Assembly: GCF_000423765.1 (NCBI RefSeq)
Contig: NZ_AUIP01000006.1
Span: forward strand, 62,001-126,000
DNA from: Streptococcus porci DSM 23759
GTDB taxonomy: Bacteria > Bacillota > Bacilli > Lactobacillales > Streptococcaceae
DNA: 64,000 bases
Reading direction: 5' to 3'
The notes under the pieces were generated by a model. It was not told the DNA's origin, made no database searches, and worked only from the letters and a program-made list of their open reading frames with translations. The stretch's first letter is position 1; every line of letters starts with the position of its first letter. The translations under genes and the position numbers were made by a program. Shown here one piece after another: positions 31,084 to 39,904 of this stretch.

Positions 31084-31530
31084 ATGAACAAAACAACTTT
31101 TATGGCTAAACCAGGCCAAGTTGAACGTAAATGGTATGTCGTAGACGCTACTGATGTGCCACTTGGACGTCTTTCTGCAGTAGTTGCTAGCGTACTTCGC
31201 GGAAAAAATAAACCAACTTTCACACCACATACTGATACAGGTGATTTTGTTATCGTTATTAACGCTGAAAAAGTTAAATTGACTGGTAAAAAAGCAACTG
31301 ATAAAGTGTACTACACTCACTCACTTCACCCAGGTGGCTTGAAATCAATCACTGCTGGTGAATTGCGTTCTAAAAATGCTGTTCGCCTGATTGAGAAATC
31401 AGTTAAAGGTATGCTTCCACACAACACTCTTGGACGCGCACAAGGTATGAAATTGAAAGTATTTGTTGGTAGCGAGCACACTCATGCTGCACAACAACCA
31501 GAAGTACTTGATATCTCAGGACTTATCTAA
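31084..31530 (+). CDS. rplM: 50S ribosomal protein L13
   Basis: A 148-residue large-subunit protein. The start is the ATG at 31084 ([17 protein letters not shown]) behind AGGAG; the longer open frame upstream lies in the leader. The family block [16 protein letters not shown] is at about residue 110. It is co-transcribed with rpsI, 21 bases downstream, and likely autoregulated through the L13 leader. Confidence 0.97.
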   Translation: MNKTTFMAKPGQVERKWYVVDATDVPLGRLSAVVASVLRGKNKPTFTPHTDTGDFVIVINAEKVKLTGKKATDKVYYTHSLHPGGLKSITAGELRSKNAVRLIEKSVKGMLPHNTLGRAQGMKLKVFVGSEHTHAAQQPEVLDISGLI

Positions 31531-31551
31531 GAGGAAAGGAGCAAATAAAAC

Positions 31552-31944
31552 ATGGCACAAGCACAATATGCAGGTACTGGCCGTCGTAAGAACGCAGTTG
31601 CACGCGTTCGTTTGGTTCCAGGTACTGGTAAAATCACTGTAAATAAAAAAGATGTAGAAGAGTACATCCCACACGCTGACCTCCGTTTGGTCATCAACCA
31701 ACCTTTCGCAGTTACCTCAACTCAAGGTTCATACGACGTTTTCGTTAACGTTGTAGGTGGTGGTTACGCTGGTCAATCAGGAGCTATCCGTCACGGTATC
31801 GCTCGCGCACTTCTTCAAGTAGACCCAGACTTCCGCGATTCATTGAAACGCGCAGGCCTTCTTACACGTGACGCTCGTATGGTTGAACGTAAGAAACCAG
31901 GTCTTAAGAAAGCACGTAAAGCTAGTCAGTTCTCAAAACGTTAA
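31552..31944 (+). CDS. rpsI: 30S ribosomal protein S9
   Basis: A 130-residue small-subunit protein with the typical start [16 protein letters not shown] and basic tail [12 protein letters not shown] that reaches the P site. The last 51 bases are the attachment site of an integrative element: a near-identical copy lies at 41950-42000. Integration preserves the S9 C-terminus. Two bases differ between copies and both are silent. Confidence 0.98.
   Translation: MAQAQYAGTGRRKNAVARVRLVPGTGKITVNKKDVEEYIPHADLRLVINQPFAVTSTQGSYDVFVNVVGGGYAGQSGAIRHGIARALLQVDPDFRDSLKRAGLLTRDARMVERKKPGLKKARKASQFSKR
31894..31944 (+). repeat. Left attachment site (rpsI 3' end)
   Basis: The last 51 bases of rpsI are repeated at 41950-42000 with 49 identities; the first 32 bases are identical. 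The copies mark the two ends of element A. The integrase gene starts from the side next to this site, as is usual. Confidence 0.9.
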
Positions 31945-31970
31945 TTATCCGCGAGAAATCAACGTTTCAA

Positions 31971-32005
31971 AGCACTCAAGAGTTTACCTCATGGGTGCTT
32001 TTTTC
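31971..32005 (+). terminator. Terminator of rplM-rpsI
   Basis: A 7-bp stem with one G-T pair (31971-31977 with 31993-31999) and a T run follows rpsI. A related hairpin follows the second att copy (42028-42061), so elements A and B each appear to carry an rpsI end plus terminator. Confidence 0.75.
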
Positions 32006-32051
32006 TATGCTTTTTACGAAAGTTTGCCCTAAAAGTTGCCCTAAATTTACC

Positions 32052-33272
32052 CTATTTATTTTGAATATGTTGATAGGCGAGGGTGCCAGCAGATAGAGGA
32101 ACAACGTTTGAGGTGTTTACATAGGTTTTTGTTGTGATAGTGTCACTATGTGTCAGAGCCTCAGAAATGGCTTCTAGGCTCATTCCTGCCTGTCTAGCAA
32201 GTGTAGCACCTGTATGCCTTAGTTTATGTGGTGTGGCATGCTTTAAGCGTGGATGGCGTCTCCTTACTGAGTTCATTTTATTGTTCAGATAATCAACGTG
32301 TAAAGGGCTATTGACATTCCCTTTTGTATCGATATAAGTAAATACTAGCTGGTCAGGAGTTTGCATAATATCAAATTGTGCTAACTCTTGTTTTTGTTGT
32401 ATTTTCCATTGGGATAGGAGTGTTACAAGGTAATAAGGGATAGAGAAAATTGTTTTCTTGTTTCCTTTTGTAGATTTCAAGTTTTTATATTTATCAAGAG
32501 CATTTTTCAGGTTAATTTCTGCCTTGTCTAAATCAATGTTTTTCCAATGCAGGGCATAAGATTCGGATTTTCTATCGTTTAGAATAAAGGTTGTAAAAAA
32601 TAAGACATAGTCTTTCAACGATATTTTGTCATTGTCTAAATCTTCCTTAAATGCTTCAAACCATTCTTGTAACTCCTCGCTAGAAAGATACAATTCCTCT
32701 TCTATCTTGGATTCTTGGAGTTTAATTTTCTTAGTTGCCTTGATACGTTTAATAGTTTTAGATAATCTATTGCTTTCGATATATTCAAGTTCCTCAGCCC
32801 AATCGAAGATTGAATTTACGTAGCTACGAATGACTTTAAAGTTTGCATATTCTTCGGCTTTAGCCGTCATGAGATTAAGGACAACTTGTTTATTCTGATT
32901 GAGAAAATCTATCGAGAAATTTGCAAACATTGGTAAGATATGCCTTCTAAAAACAGTTTCAGTATTGTCAATAGTTACCTGTGTTGGCGGTTTAGTTGTT
33001 GAAGTAGTTTGTCCAGCTTTATAAGAGTCCCACCAAACATGCTTATAGAAGTCAGAAAATAAGATGTTTCCATCTTTAGAGAAGACGAGGTTTTCTCCGT
33101 TTTCAAGTTGATGTATCTTAGTTAAAATATCAAGCTCAGCTTCTTTAGCCTCCTTTCGTGTTTTATAGCGTTTGACAAAGTGAGTTCCTTTTATGCCCAT
33201 TTTTGAACGGATTTCTTTTGGAATATACACTTTTAAGTTGTAGGTATTACTACTTGTTTTAGTAACAGTCAT
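32052..33272 (-). CDS. Tyrosine recombinase, integrase of element A
   Basis: A 406-residue phage-type integrase. An N-terminal arm-binding domain (residues 1-60) and a SAM-like core-binding domain (about 65-180) precede the catalytic domain, which shows Arg in LNDRKSES, the HKLRHTGA box, the ALTHSD histidine and Tyr in TTKTYVN near the C-terminus. It lies 107 bases from the att copy in rpsI and reads toward it. Element B has a clearly different integrase. Confidence 0.93.
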   Translation of the reverse strand: MTVTKTSSNTYNLKVYIPKEIRSKMGIKGTHFVKRYKTRKEAKEAELDILTKIHQLENGENLVFSKDGNILFSDFYKHVWWDSYKAGQTTSTTKPPTQVTIDNTETVFRRHILPMFANFSIDFLNQNKQVVLNLMTAKAEEYANFKVIRSYVNSIFDWAEELEYIESNRLSKTIKRIKATKKIKLQESKIEEELYLSSEELQEWFEAFKEDLDNDKISLKDYVLFFTTFILNDRKSESYALHWKNIDLDKAEINLKNALDKYKNLKSTKGNKKTIFSIPYYLVTLLSQWKIQQKQELAQFDIMQTPDQLVFTYIDTKGNVNSPLHVDYLNNKMNSVRRRHPRLKHATPHKLRHTGATLARQAGMSLEAISEALTHSDTITTKTYVNTSNVVPLSAGTLAYQHIQNK

Positions 33273-33314
33273 GATGTTCTCCTTGGTTAGAGTCAGGATA
33301 TATCATTAGCAATA

Positions 33315-33584
33315 TTATAGCATGCTTTTTTTACAAAGCCATCTATCAATCTCATTTTTATTAAAACGGACTGTTTTGCCGATTTTAATTACAGGAAGCC
33401 CTTTTTGAATCCAGCTATCTAATGTATTATTTGAAATACCTAGATATTGGCAAGTTTGTACCTTATTGAGATAAGGGCTATCTAATCCCAGATCTTCCTT
33501 GAAATGAGAGATCTCATGTTGTAGTAGATTCGCAATCATTGATTGAATTTCTTGTACTTGTTCTGTTGGTAAAATCACTTGCAT
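33315..33584 (-). CDS. Excisionase-like helix-turn-helix protein of element A
   Basis: An 89-residue protein whose second half is a MerR/excisionase-type helix-turn-helix (TCQYLGISNNTLDSWIQKGL, then IKIGKTVRFNKNEIDRWL). It sits between integrase and rep and has an AAGGA site. A role with the integrase in excision is inferred from family and position. Confidence 0.8.
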   Translation of the reverse strand: MQVILPTEQVQEIQSMIANLLQHEISHFKEDLGLDSPYLNKVQTCQYLGISNNTLDSWIQKGLPVIKIGKTVRFNKNEIDRWLCKKSML

Positions 33585-33590
33585 GTTTCC

Positions 33591-34385
33591 TTACTCCTTA
33601 TCAATTTTGATTTTTCGATACTTGACCTTGTTATTTACAAAATGTCCTTTTCTGAAAACTTTACTGTTGTAGGTACTTTCGTAAAGGATGTCATCAGTTT
33701 GGATAAGGTCTTCTACATTTTCATTTGTTAAAAGCTTTATTTCCTCAGGTTGCTTAAGGTTTCTAGAGGAGTAAAAAGCTTTCTTTCCTAAGCTCTCTAA
33801 CAATTCTTGCCCTATGCCTTTTTCCATGTATTTTGCGACATATCTACCAGCATTGGAAGAATCATCTAGGCTGTCTAATTTGTTTATCCGAACAGCCCCG
33901 TGTCCCCAAATCCTTAATAAGTCTTTGTGAGGAACATAAGGGAAATTAAAAAGAAGAATGTGTGCATGCCACGCTCCTCTTTTCTGTCGTTCTAATACTG
34001 AGATATATTTTAGTTGCCTTCGTTTAGAATTGTAAATGTAGTAGTTCAATCTTTTGATAAACTTGTCAAACATTGTATTAAATTCTGTTCGGTCTTGAAT
34101 ATTTGCTTTTGTAGTAAGGGTAAGGAAACTTGTTTTATTATCATAATTGCTATCTATTAGTCTTTGGAGTTTCCATTTTGAATTTTTACGTGTCTTTGAT
34201 ATACGGTTTAATCTTTCATCTTGTTCATCAGGTGTAAGTTCATCAAACGTTCTACGTTTTTTCTTATCTTTTAAACTAACTTGATTGGTTTCAATATCAG
34301 TATTATCACTTGAGAAAATAGGGGAACTATATTCCCAAATCTCAAGGTACGAGGAAGTTCGGATAATTTTGCGATTGTAACTCAC
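33591..34385 (-). CDS. HUH-type rolling-circle replication initiator / relaxase-like protein
   Basis: A 264-residue protein. The HUH metal-binding motif is WHAHILLF (about residue 148) and the catalytic-tyrosine helix is RYVAKYMEKG (about 184), the pattern of rolling-circle Rep proteins also used as relaxases by some streptococcal mobilizable elements. The start is GTG at 34385 behind GAGGTGA. The hairpin-rich stretch just upstream (34434-34524) is its probable origin. No other relaxase is seen in element A. Confidence 0.82.
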   Translation of the reverse strand: MSYNRKIIRTSSYLEIWEYSSPIFSSDNTDIETNQVSLKDKKKRRTFDELTPDEQDERLNRISKTRKNSKWKLQRLIDSNYDNKTSFLTLTTKANIQDRTEFNTMFDKFIKRLNYYIYNSKRRQLKYISVLERQKRGAWHAHILLFNFPYVPHKDLLRIWGHGAVRINKLDSLDDSSNAGRYVAKYMEKGIGQELLESLGKKAFYSSRNLKQPEEIKLLTNENVEDLIQTDDILYESTYNSKVFRKGHFVNNKVKYRKIKIDKE

Positions 34386-34433
34386 AAAATCACCTCATTT
34401 TCTCGTAACGTTTGCCTATATAATAAATAAACT

Positions 34434-34524
34434 AGAGGAGCAAGCTCCTCTGAATTTTTATCACAAGAATCGCTCCGCTAAACACGCTTCCAGCTTGCCG
34501 ACCAGTCGGCAGTTTTTCTTGTGA
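34434..34524. other. Candidate double-strand origin / oriT of element A
   Basis: Between the rep start and the next gene lie three inverted repeats. One is an 8-bp stem at 34434-34441 with 34444-34451. Another is a 7-bp stem with a 2-base loop (34496-34502 with 34505-34511). An outer 9-bp pair, 34461-34469 with 34516-34524, encloses the second. Stacked hairpins beside an HUH rep gene are the usual look of a nick site region. The nick site itself was not identified. Confidence 0.5.
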
Positions 34525-34531
34525 AAAAAAT

Positions 34532-35260
34532 TTAGTAGTTATAGGTTTGGTTTAGGGTATCAAATTCAAGAACAGGGATGACTTTGCTCTGGTCAACTGT
34601 TCCGTCTATAAAGTAGTGATTGTGTTCATCAAAGAAAATTTTTCCCAGATAATCTTTATTATCGGCGACTTGAAAAGAACCAACATGTCCTGAGATAATA
34701 TCTTTTGAAAATTTTCCGGTTGTAACAGGGAATTTATTTGTAAATATACTAGGGTCAGTTCCCTCTTTCCAAAAAACACCTGCTTCTTCATCGATACCAG
34801 CATGAACAAAGATTTGCCAATCTGTTTCAATATATCTAGGTTCTTGGTATTTTCTTTTAAACCACTCCATGAAAGGAGTGAATTTTGGATTATATTTAAT
34901 TTCATCTCGGATAGCTTCTTCAAACTGACTAGGATTCTTCTGGAAAAGCTGGGTCAATTCCTCTAATGAAAAGAAACTTTTAATGGTCTCAGGAAAATAT
35001 TCAGCATTTACATCTTCGTTAATTAGCCAATGTTAGAACCACTCATCGTGGTTTCCTAAGAGTGCCGTGACTTGGTTAGGATAATTAGATTCGAGCTCTC
35101 TAATTTTTTCAAGGACTTGATAAGAGTATTCCCCATTATCTATATAATCTCCAAGTATAAATAAGTGATTTTCCGACATAGTTAAATCAACTTTTTCGAG
35201 AGCCACTAAAAATTCATCAAGATATCCATGAATATCACTCATTGCATAGTAAATAGCCAT
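34532..35260 (-). pseudogene. Calcineurin-like phosphatase split by a TAA codon
   Basis: The first 75 codons (MAIYYAMSDIHGYLDEFL, GDYIDNG, LLGNHDEWF) carry the metal-binding motifs of a Ser/Thr-phosphatase-like metallophosphoesterase. A TAA at 35035-35033 (minus strand) then interrupts the frame. The same frame continues without a break for 166 codons with the rest of the fold (VHAGIDEEAG and IISGHVGS). One base change (TTA to TAA) would restore a 242-residue protein. It overlaps the next phosphoesterase gene by one base. Confidence 0.85.
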
Positions 35261-36042
35261 TATTTTCCTCCGATATACTTTTTCAATCTGTCAAAAGTTT
35301 CAACAGATTTCCACTTAGTAGCAATAACAGAAAACTCCTTGATTTCAGAATCATAGAGGAGAATATCCCCGTTTCCAAAAAAATTCATTTCTTCATCAAT
35401 CGCAAAAGTATCAATTCCTATTATATTTTTAGACAAGTCAATAGAGGTTTGAGGAGTATGTCCAACAATTTGTTTTGGGTATTCGGGATTGGGTGCTATT
35501 TCAATTTCTTCAATATGAGCCCATACAGGAGAACCAGCTAAATCTTGACCGCCCCTCATTGGACCAATAGCACTAGCAAAACGAATCAATTCATCCTCGT
35601 TCTCTAGGGACAATCTAGAAAAGTGCCAATCCTCTACATCAAATAAGAAGTTATAACCGGCATGTGAAATAAGGTAATCGTCTAATTGAAAAGCGATTTG
35701 TAGGTCAAGTTCCTCTAGTGTATCTCCGATAGCTTCAAAAGCTTCTTGATTAGTCAAAGTAAAGGAAGTAGGGATTCCCAGATAGTAGAAGATGTCGTGA
35801 TTCCCTATTAGAAATGTACATGAAATTCCTTTTTCAGTAGCTTTCTTTTTCCAATCAACTAAATAAATCAAGTCTTTAGCATAAAGCTTTGCATTGTTTT
35901 GTTGCCCTTGAATTCTTGTGTCAAGGTAGTCCCCCATGAAGATAACTTGTTTTACAGAATGATTTTCAATGATATTATCAATGATTGGCAGGATTAGTCC
36001 ATTTTTTAAGTGTGTGTCGCCGATGAGGATTGTTTTAGTCAT
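35260..36042 (-). CDS. Calcineurin-like metallophosphoesterase
   Basis: A 260-residue protein with all the metal-ligand motifs: GDTH (about residue 8), GDYLD (about 37), GNHD (about 81), the SHAG histidine (about 130) and GHTP (about 190). It resembles phosphatases of the Ap4A hydrolase/PP1-like group; the substrate is unknown. It lies between two other phosphoesterase genes in one minus-strand operon of element A. Confidence 0.88.
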   Translation of the reverse strand: MTKTILIGDTHLKNGLILPIIDNIIENHSVKQVIFMGDYLDTRIQGQQNNAKLYAKDLIYLVDWKKKATEKGISCTFLIGNHDIFYYLGIPTSFTLTNQEAFEAIGDTLEELDLQIAFQLDDYLISHAGYNFLFDVEDWHFSRLSLENEDELIRFASAIGPMRGGQDLAGSPVWAHIEEIEIAPNPEYPKQIVGHTPQTSIDLSKNIIGIDTFAIDEEMNFFGNGDILLYDSEIKEFSVIATKWKSVETFDRLKKYIGGK

Positions 36043-36046
36043 ATCA

Positions 36047-36571
36047 TCACTCCTTTACAATATCTAGGATTTGTTCAATGCTAATAGGTGTAAAATTAAT
36101 CATATCAGCACCTACGTTTATTGCACGGTCTCCTAATATGTCTTTGAAATAGTCGGTTCTATTGTTATGAACATGTCCGTACAAGTGGATCGAGTTATGA
36201 AAATAATCTTCCCATTCCAGTATGGGATAGTGAAATAAAATGAATTTTCTTTTTTTATATCGAAATGTGTAGTAATCTTTAACCCATTCAAATAAGGTTT
36301 GGTCAAAATCAGGGGAATCAAGATAATGTTCATGATTCCCTTTGATTAAGTACTTCTTGCCATTTAGGCTTGTTAAAACTTCATTTGCTTGCTCGGCCTT
36401 TCCTCGAAAAAGGAAGTCGCCGAGAATATAGACTTCATCATTTTCAGTTACAACTTGATTCCAATTGCTGATGAGCTTTCTATTCATTTCATCAGCGTTT
36501 ATAAAGGGGCGATTGGAAAATTTTATAACATTTTCATGATAAAAGTGAGTGTCAGCGATGAAGTATATCAT
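36047..36571 (-). CDS. Metallophosphoesterase, short type
   Basis: A 174-residue phosphoesterase with ADTHFYHEN at the N-terminus, GDFLFRG, KGNHEHY, FHYP and YGHVHNN. This compact version is common in phages and mobile elements. The start was moved to the ATG at 36571 because the motif ADTH normally begins within the first 10 residues and an AGG site precedes it. It is third in the row of phosphoesterase genes. Confidence 0.88.
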   Translation of the reverse strand: MIYFIADTHFYHENVIKFSNRPFINADEMNRKLISNWNQVVTENDEVYILGDFLFRGKAEQANEVLTSLNGKKYLIKGNHEHYLDSPDFDQTLFEWVKDYYTFRYKKRKFILFHYPILEWEDYFHNSIHLYGHVHNNRTDYFKDILGDRAINVGADMINFTPISIEQILDIVKE

Positions 36572-36583
36572 AAGTAACCTCAA

Positions 36584-36967
36584 TCATCTAGCGTTAATAG
36601 CATAGGCATATACCAAGTAGTTGGCAAAATCACCGATACGTTTTCGGTCCTCTTGAAACTTTTCGTACCAACTACAATCTTTATTATTTTCAAGAGCAAG
36701 TGCTTTAATTAGTTTTAGGTTATGGATTACTTTGTTATGAATAGTAGTTCTGGTAGAATCAAAATCCAATTTTTCTTCTCGTGACAGTAGTAACCATTTT
36801 GCTCGTGCCTCTGTATATTCAATACAATAAGTTAAGAGCTCTATCCAATACTCTTGAAATTCGCTGTCAAGCTTATTGGATGAGTTTAGGATTTGTTCAT
36901 GAATAGTTTGACATTCAGAAAAAGTCAGGTGTGATTTGTCAAAGTCAGTATAAGTGTAGAATTTCAT
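36584..36967 (-). CDS. Hypothetical protein of element A
   Basis: A 127-residue, mostly helical, charged protein (for example EYTEARAKWLLLSREEKLDF). The family is not recognised. It lies 12 bases from the short phosphoesterase in the same operon, so the two may act together. Confidence 0.6.
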   Translation of the reverse strand: MKFYTYTDFDKSHLTFSECQTIHEQILNSSNKLDSEFQEYWIELLTYCIEYTEARAKWLLLSREEKLDFDSTRTTIHNKVIHNLKLIKALALENNKDCSWYEKFQEDRKRIGDFANYLVYAYAINAR

Positions 36968-36984
36968 GTATTACCTCTTGGAGT

Positions 36985-37299
36985 TTATTTTATTACCGGC
37001 AAAATATCGGAGCAGGTAAACCATAGGTTACCATTAAATTGTCCAACATTCAAGTCTTTCAAAATAACCTCACGAGTTTTATTTTTGGACATCTCTTCGT
37101 AAGAAATTGTTGGGGTAGTGGTGTTTACCTTCACTTGAATCATCTCCATAAAGAAATCTGAGGATTCATCTTGGATGGAAATATTCACACGGTAGGCAGA
37201 GAGTTTTTGAGTTTCACGGTCATGCACTTCGGTAAGCCCTTTTATTGCAAAGAATTTGTTGCCAAGTAGTTCTGGTTTTAAAAAATCATTTAGTTTCAT
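36985..37299 (-). CDS. Hypothetical protein of element A
   Basis: A 104-residue protein with mixed beta and helical character; AAAGGA precedes its ATG. Small proteins of this size are common beside the coupling ATPase in ICEs of the Tn916 class, but no firm match can be claimed. The 100 bases upstream contain two hairpins (a perfect 7-bp stem near 37319-37334 and an 8-bp stem near 37346-37375) without T runs. Confidence 0.55.
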   Translation of the reverse strand: MKLNDFLKPELLGNKFFAIKGLTEVHDRETQKLSAYRVNISIQDESSDFFMEMIQVKVNTTTPTISYEEMSKNKTREVILKDLNVGQFNGNLWFTCSDILPVIK

Positions 37300-37401
37300 A
37301 AATATTCCTTTCTTTTGTCATCGCAAGCGATGATGAATCCTTTCCTATGAGTAAATCAGTAAACTGAATTACTCACATACAAGGATTGATAGTATTTTGA
37401 G

Positions 37402-38688
37402 TTAGTGTATCAATTTTTGAAGTTCGCTAATAAAGTCGAACTCTTTTGGATTTAGATATGGGCTTTCCCAATATTCGGCAGATTCCTTTCCAGAGCCTTG
37501 CATATAGAGATAGCCAGCTCCCTTAACTTCGATGGGTTGTCGTTTTACTGGAGTAGCAGAACCGAAGACCATTCGATAGCCCTCTGAAGAGTTAGCTCCA
37601 AGGGCAATACGTAATCCGAGGTTATCTCTTAAATCAGTATTGAGTGTGTCAGCATTAACTTGTTGAGCTGATACAAGGATAAATACTCCTGCTTGTCTTC
37701 CGAGGAGAATAATCTGTTTTATTCCGTCCATAACTTCTTGGATAATTTCTTTTGATTTTTTATCTGTTCCGCTTGCTTGAAAAGCGCCCATTTCGTCAAA
37801 AATTAACCAAGTCATTTTGAAACCGTGGTCTGAAAAGTTAGCACCATACCTAAAGTTTTCTCTCATATACTCATACCGCCGGTTCATTTCTTGAACGGTT
37901 AAGCGGACAATACGAGCAATGTGACTAGGAGAAGTAGCAACTCTTTCCGAACCTAGATAGTGTGATAAACTTCCGAGGTCAGAATTTTTGGGGTCAGCTA
38001 TGAATAATTCGGAGTGTCTTTTTAATATTTCTAAAATGAAATATGAAATTAGAATAGATTTTCCAGAGCCAGTTCCGCCAGCTATCATTATATGCGGGCA
38101 TTCACTAGGGTTATAAGTAACTCCATATCCTAGTGGAATAGTAAGGTCATTATTTGCTATCGTTGAAAAAGTGTTAGTCCGAAGTCTAGTAGGTTTAATA
38201 GTGTAGTAGTGGTATTCGACTGTCGAAGGTCGGATGATTTTATTCTCAAGCGGAAGTCCAATTAAAGCAGATAGTTCTATATCTATGTTCTCTAAACGCT
38301 TGGAATAGGCGTCACCTTGTTTATAAGCAGTAATAATAATTTTATTTTCGGTTTCTTTCCAGCCTAAAATAGCAGAGGTAGCGATATAGGTTTTGCCATC
38401 TATCTTTTTTTCTGTGAATAAATTATTTGCTTTTAAGAAGTAAAGTAAGGTATCTCTGGGTTTATATCGCTTGTAAATTCGCAAAGAAAGTTTTTGTAAG
38501 ATATAAATTAGTCCAACAGAAAATAGCAACATGATTATATTCAAAGGGCTGAGATTGTTGAATAGTATGTTTATTCTAATTATTAGCATGATATAAGCTA
38601 TATATTTAGCTATTTTTGAGTAGAATATCCAGTTGATGTTGCGTTTTGTAAGAGAAATTGTAGGATTTCGATTGTGAATAAATTTCAT
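37402..38688 (-). CDS. FtsK/TcpA-like DNA-translocating ATPase
   Basis: A 428-residue protein with two membrane segments near the N-terminus (about residues 28-75) and a FtsK/SpoIIIE ATPase domain. Walker A is AGGTGSGKSILI (about residue 205) and Walker B is TWLIFDEMGAF (about 297). It fits the TcpA-type coupling protein that delivers relaxase-bound DNA to a conjugation channel. With the HUH Rep it makes element A probably mobilizable. AAGGAG precedes the ATG. Confidence 0.88.
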   Translation of the reverse strand: MKFIHNRNPTISLTKRNINWIFYSKIAKYIAYIMLIIRINILFNNLSPLNIIMLLFSVGLIYILQKLSLRIYKRYKPRDTLLYFLKANNLFTEKKIDGKTYIATSAILGWKETENKIIITAYKQGDAYSKRLENIDIELSALIGLPLENKIIRPSTVEYHYYTIKPTRLRTNTFSTIANNDLTIPLGYGVTYNPSECPHIMIAGGTGSGKSILISYFILEILKRHSELFIADPKNSDLGSLSHYLGSERVATSPSHIARIVRLTVQEMNRRYEYMRENFRYGANFSDHGFKMTWLIFDEMGAFQASGTDKKSKEIIQEVMDGIKQIILLGRQAGVFILVSAQQVNADTLNTDLRDNLGLRIALGANSSEGYRMVFGSATPVKRQPIEVKGAGYLYMQGSGKESAEYWESPYLNPKEFDFISELQKLIH

Positions 38689-38697
38689 GATATCTCC

Positions 38698-39105
38698 TTA
38701 GATAAATTTCGGGTGGATAGTTTTATTACCGTACCTTAAAGTAAGGTGTTTTTTGGCATTTAAAATATGTTGTAATGTCATATCTCCAGCAACGATAAAT
38801 TGGTCATTCTTTTCAATAATTCCAAAACAAACAAACCAACTACCGAGGGATTCTGTTGGAATCATATCATTATTAAAAAAGGCTTGAAATTTTTTTCCAA
38901 GGGTCTCTCTTGGGTCAGGGATGAGAAGAATATCATTTCCGAAAATAAATTCAAAGTCTTTGTTTTTGTTTGAGTACTCATCTAGAACAGGAAAAATGAT
39001 ATCTTGTTCTGAATAATCGAGGATAATACTTTTAGCCGTAGGGATAGTATCATCAAGTGATACTATCAGGGCATTGGGATTGTGTGTAAAAGCTAATTGA
39101 GTCAT
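38698..39105 (-). CDS. Hypothetical protein of element A
   Basis: A 135-residue protein; the second of two adjacent ATGs was chosen because AAGGAG is too close to the first. No recognised domain. It lies 9 bases upstream of the coupling ATPase gene and 10 bases after the next hypothetical, so it is probably part of the transfer operon. Confidence 0.6.
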   Translation of the reverse strand: MTQLAFTHNPNALIVSLDDTIPTAKSIILDYSEQDIIFPVLDEYSNKNKDFEFIFGNDILLIPDPRETLGKKFQAFFNNDMIPTESLGSWFVCFGIIEKNDQFIVAGDMTLQHILNAKKHLTLRYGNKTIHPKFI

Positions 39106-39115
39106 CATCTTCTCC

Positions 39116-39568
39116 TTATTTTAGGTTGTATCGGTTTTCGAACCATTCCTCATCTTGGGTTAAAGTTATCCCATCAGTGTATCGGACAAGTTTGAGATGT
39201 GCAGTAGAGAACTTTGGCTGGTCTGAGGTGCTATTCTCAAAATCTAACGTTTTAGAAAATTTCTTTAATGGCTTTTCTGAGATTACTTGTTTTCTTTGTT
39301 GGTCATAACTAGTAGTATCGGTAAAACCATTCGGAATTGGCTCGATTGTTCGTTTTCCAAAATTCTCATGAGAATCGATAGTCTCAAAGCCAATGTGTGC
39401 CATTGTTAACGTAATTTTCTTTTTTTCTAATATCTCTGAACCGCTTAATGTGGTCGTAACCACTTGCTTGATATCAATGATTTGCCAAAAGTTATTGATT
39501 GGAATTTGGTTATCCTCAAAGAAGATATCGCCTTTTTTAAAAGTGTGAATGCATTGTTCAAATTTCAT
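39116..39568 (-). CDS. Hypothetical protein of element A, first gene of the operon
   Basis: A 150-residue protein without a recognised domain, translated from an ATG behind AGGAG. It is the promoter-proximal gene of the long minus-strand operon. The preceding 336 bases carry a promoter and two TGTACA palindromes. Confidence 0.6.
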   Translation of the reverse strand: MKFEQCIHTFKKGDIFFEDNQIPINNFWQIIDIKQVVTTTLSGSEILEKKKITLTMAHIGFETIDSHENFGKRTIEPIPNGFTDTTSYDQQRKQVISEKPLKKFSKTLDFENSTSDQPKFSTAHLKLVRYTDGITLTQDEEWFENRYNLK

Positions 39569-39629
39569 ATTTTTTCCTCCAGTATTAAAAATTAAAAGGG
39601 CTTCGAACTATTAAATTTTCAAAGGTCAA

Positions 39630-39727
39630 TTTTTTGTACATTTCCTTTCTACAAAATACATTATACAACAAAATTTAAAAAATTCAATAGTTTTTACAAA
39701 AAAAATTCCAAAAATGTACATTTTTTT
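39630..39727 (-). promoter_or_regulatory. Promoter of the element A operon with TGTACA operators
   Basis: On the minus strand TTGAAT, about 16 bases, and TATAAT (near 39665-39660) form a promoter for the operon starting at 39568. A perfect 16-base palindrome centred on TGTACA lies upstream at about 39711-39726, and another TGTACA lies downstream of the start point at 39636-39641. The same sequence recurs at 40776-40781 and as AATTGTACAATT at 41347-41358, always in promoter regions of this element. The rest of 39569-39904 shows no gene. Confidence 0.65.
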
Positions 39728-39904
39728 AAAAAAATAAAAAAATAAACCCTAAATTTTAGGGCTTATCATATCTTTTCACTTAGTTTAAGTAGTAAGTTGC
39801 ATATAAAGTAGGATTATTTTTAGAAGTGACAAAGATTCCCCATAGTTTCTAATGAAAATTTTGTCTTTTTATCGTCCGCTATAAGGGAAGCATGTATTTT
39901 CGAT

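Noticed and set aside
37319..37375. Two hairpins before the 104-residue gene of element A considered as terminators
   Set aside because: Neither has a T run in either direction; they may be regulatory but nothing supports a specific role.
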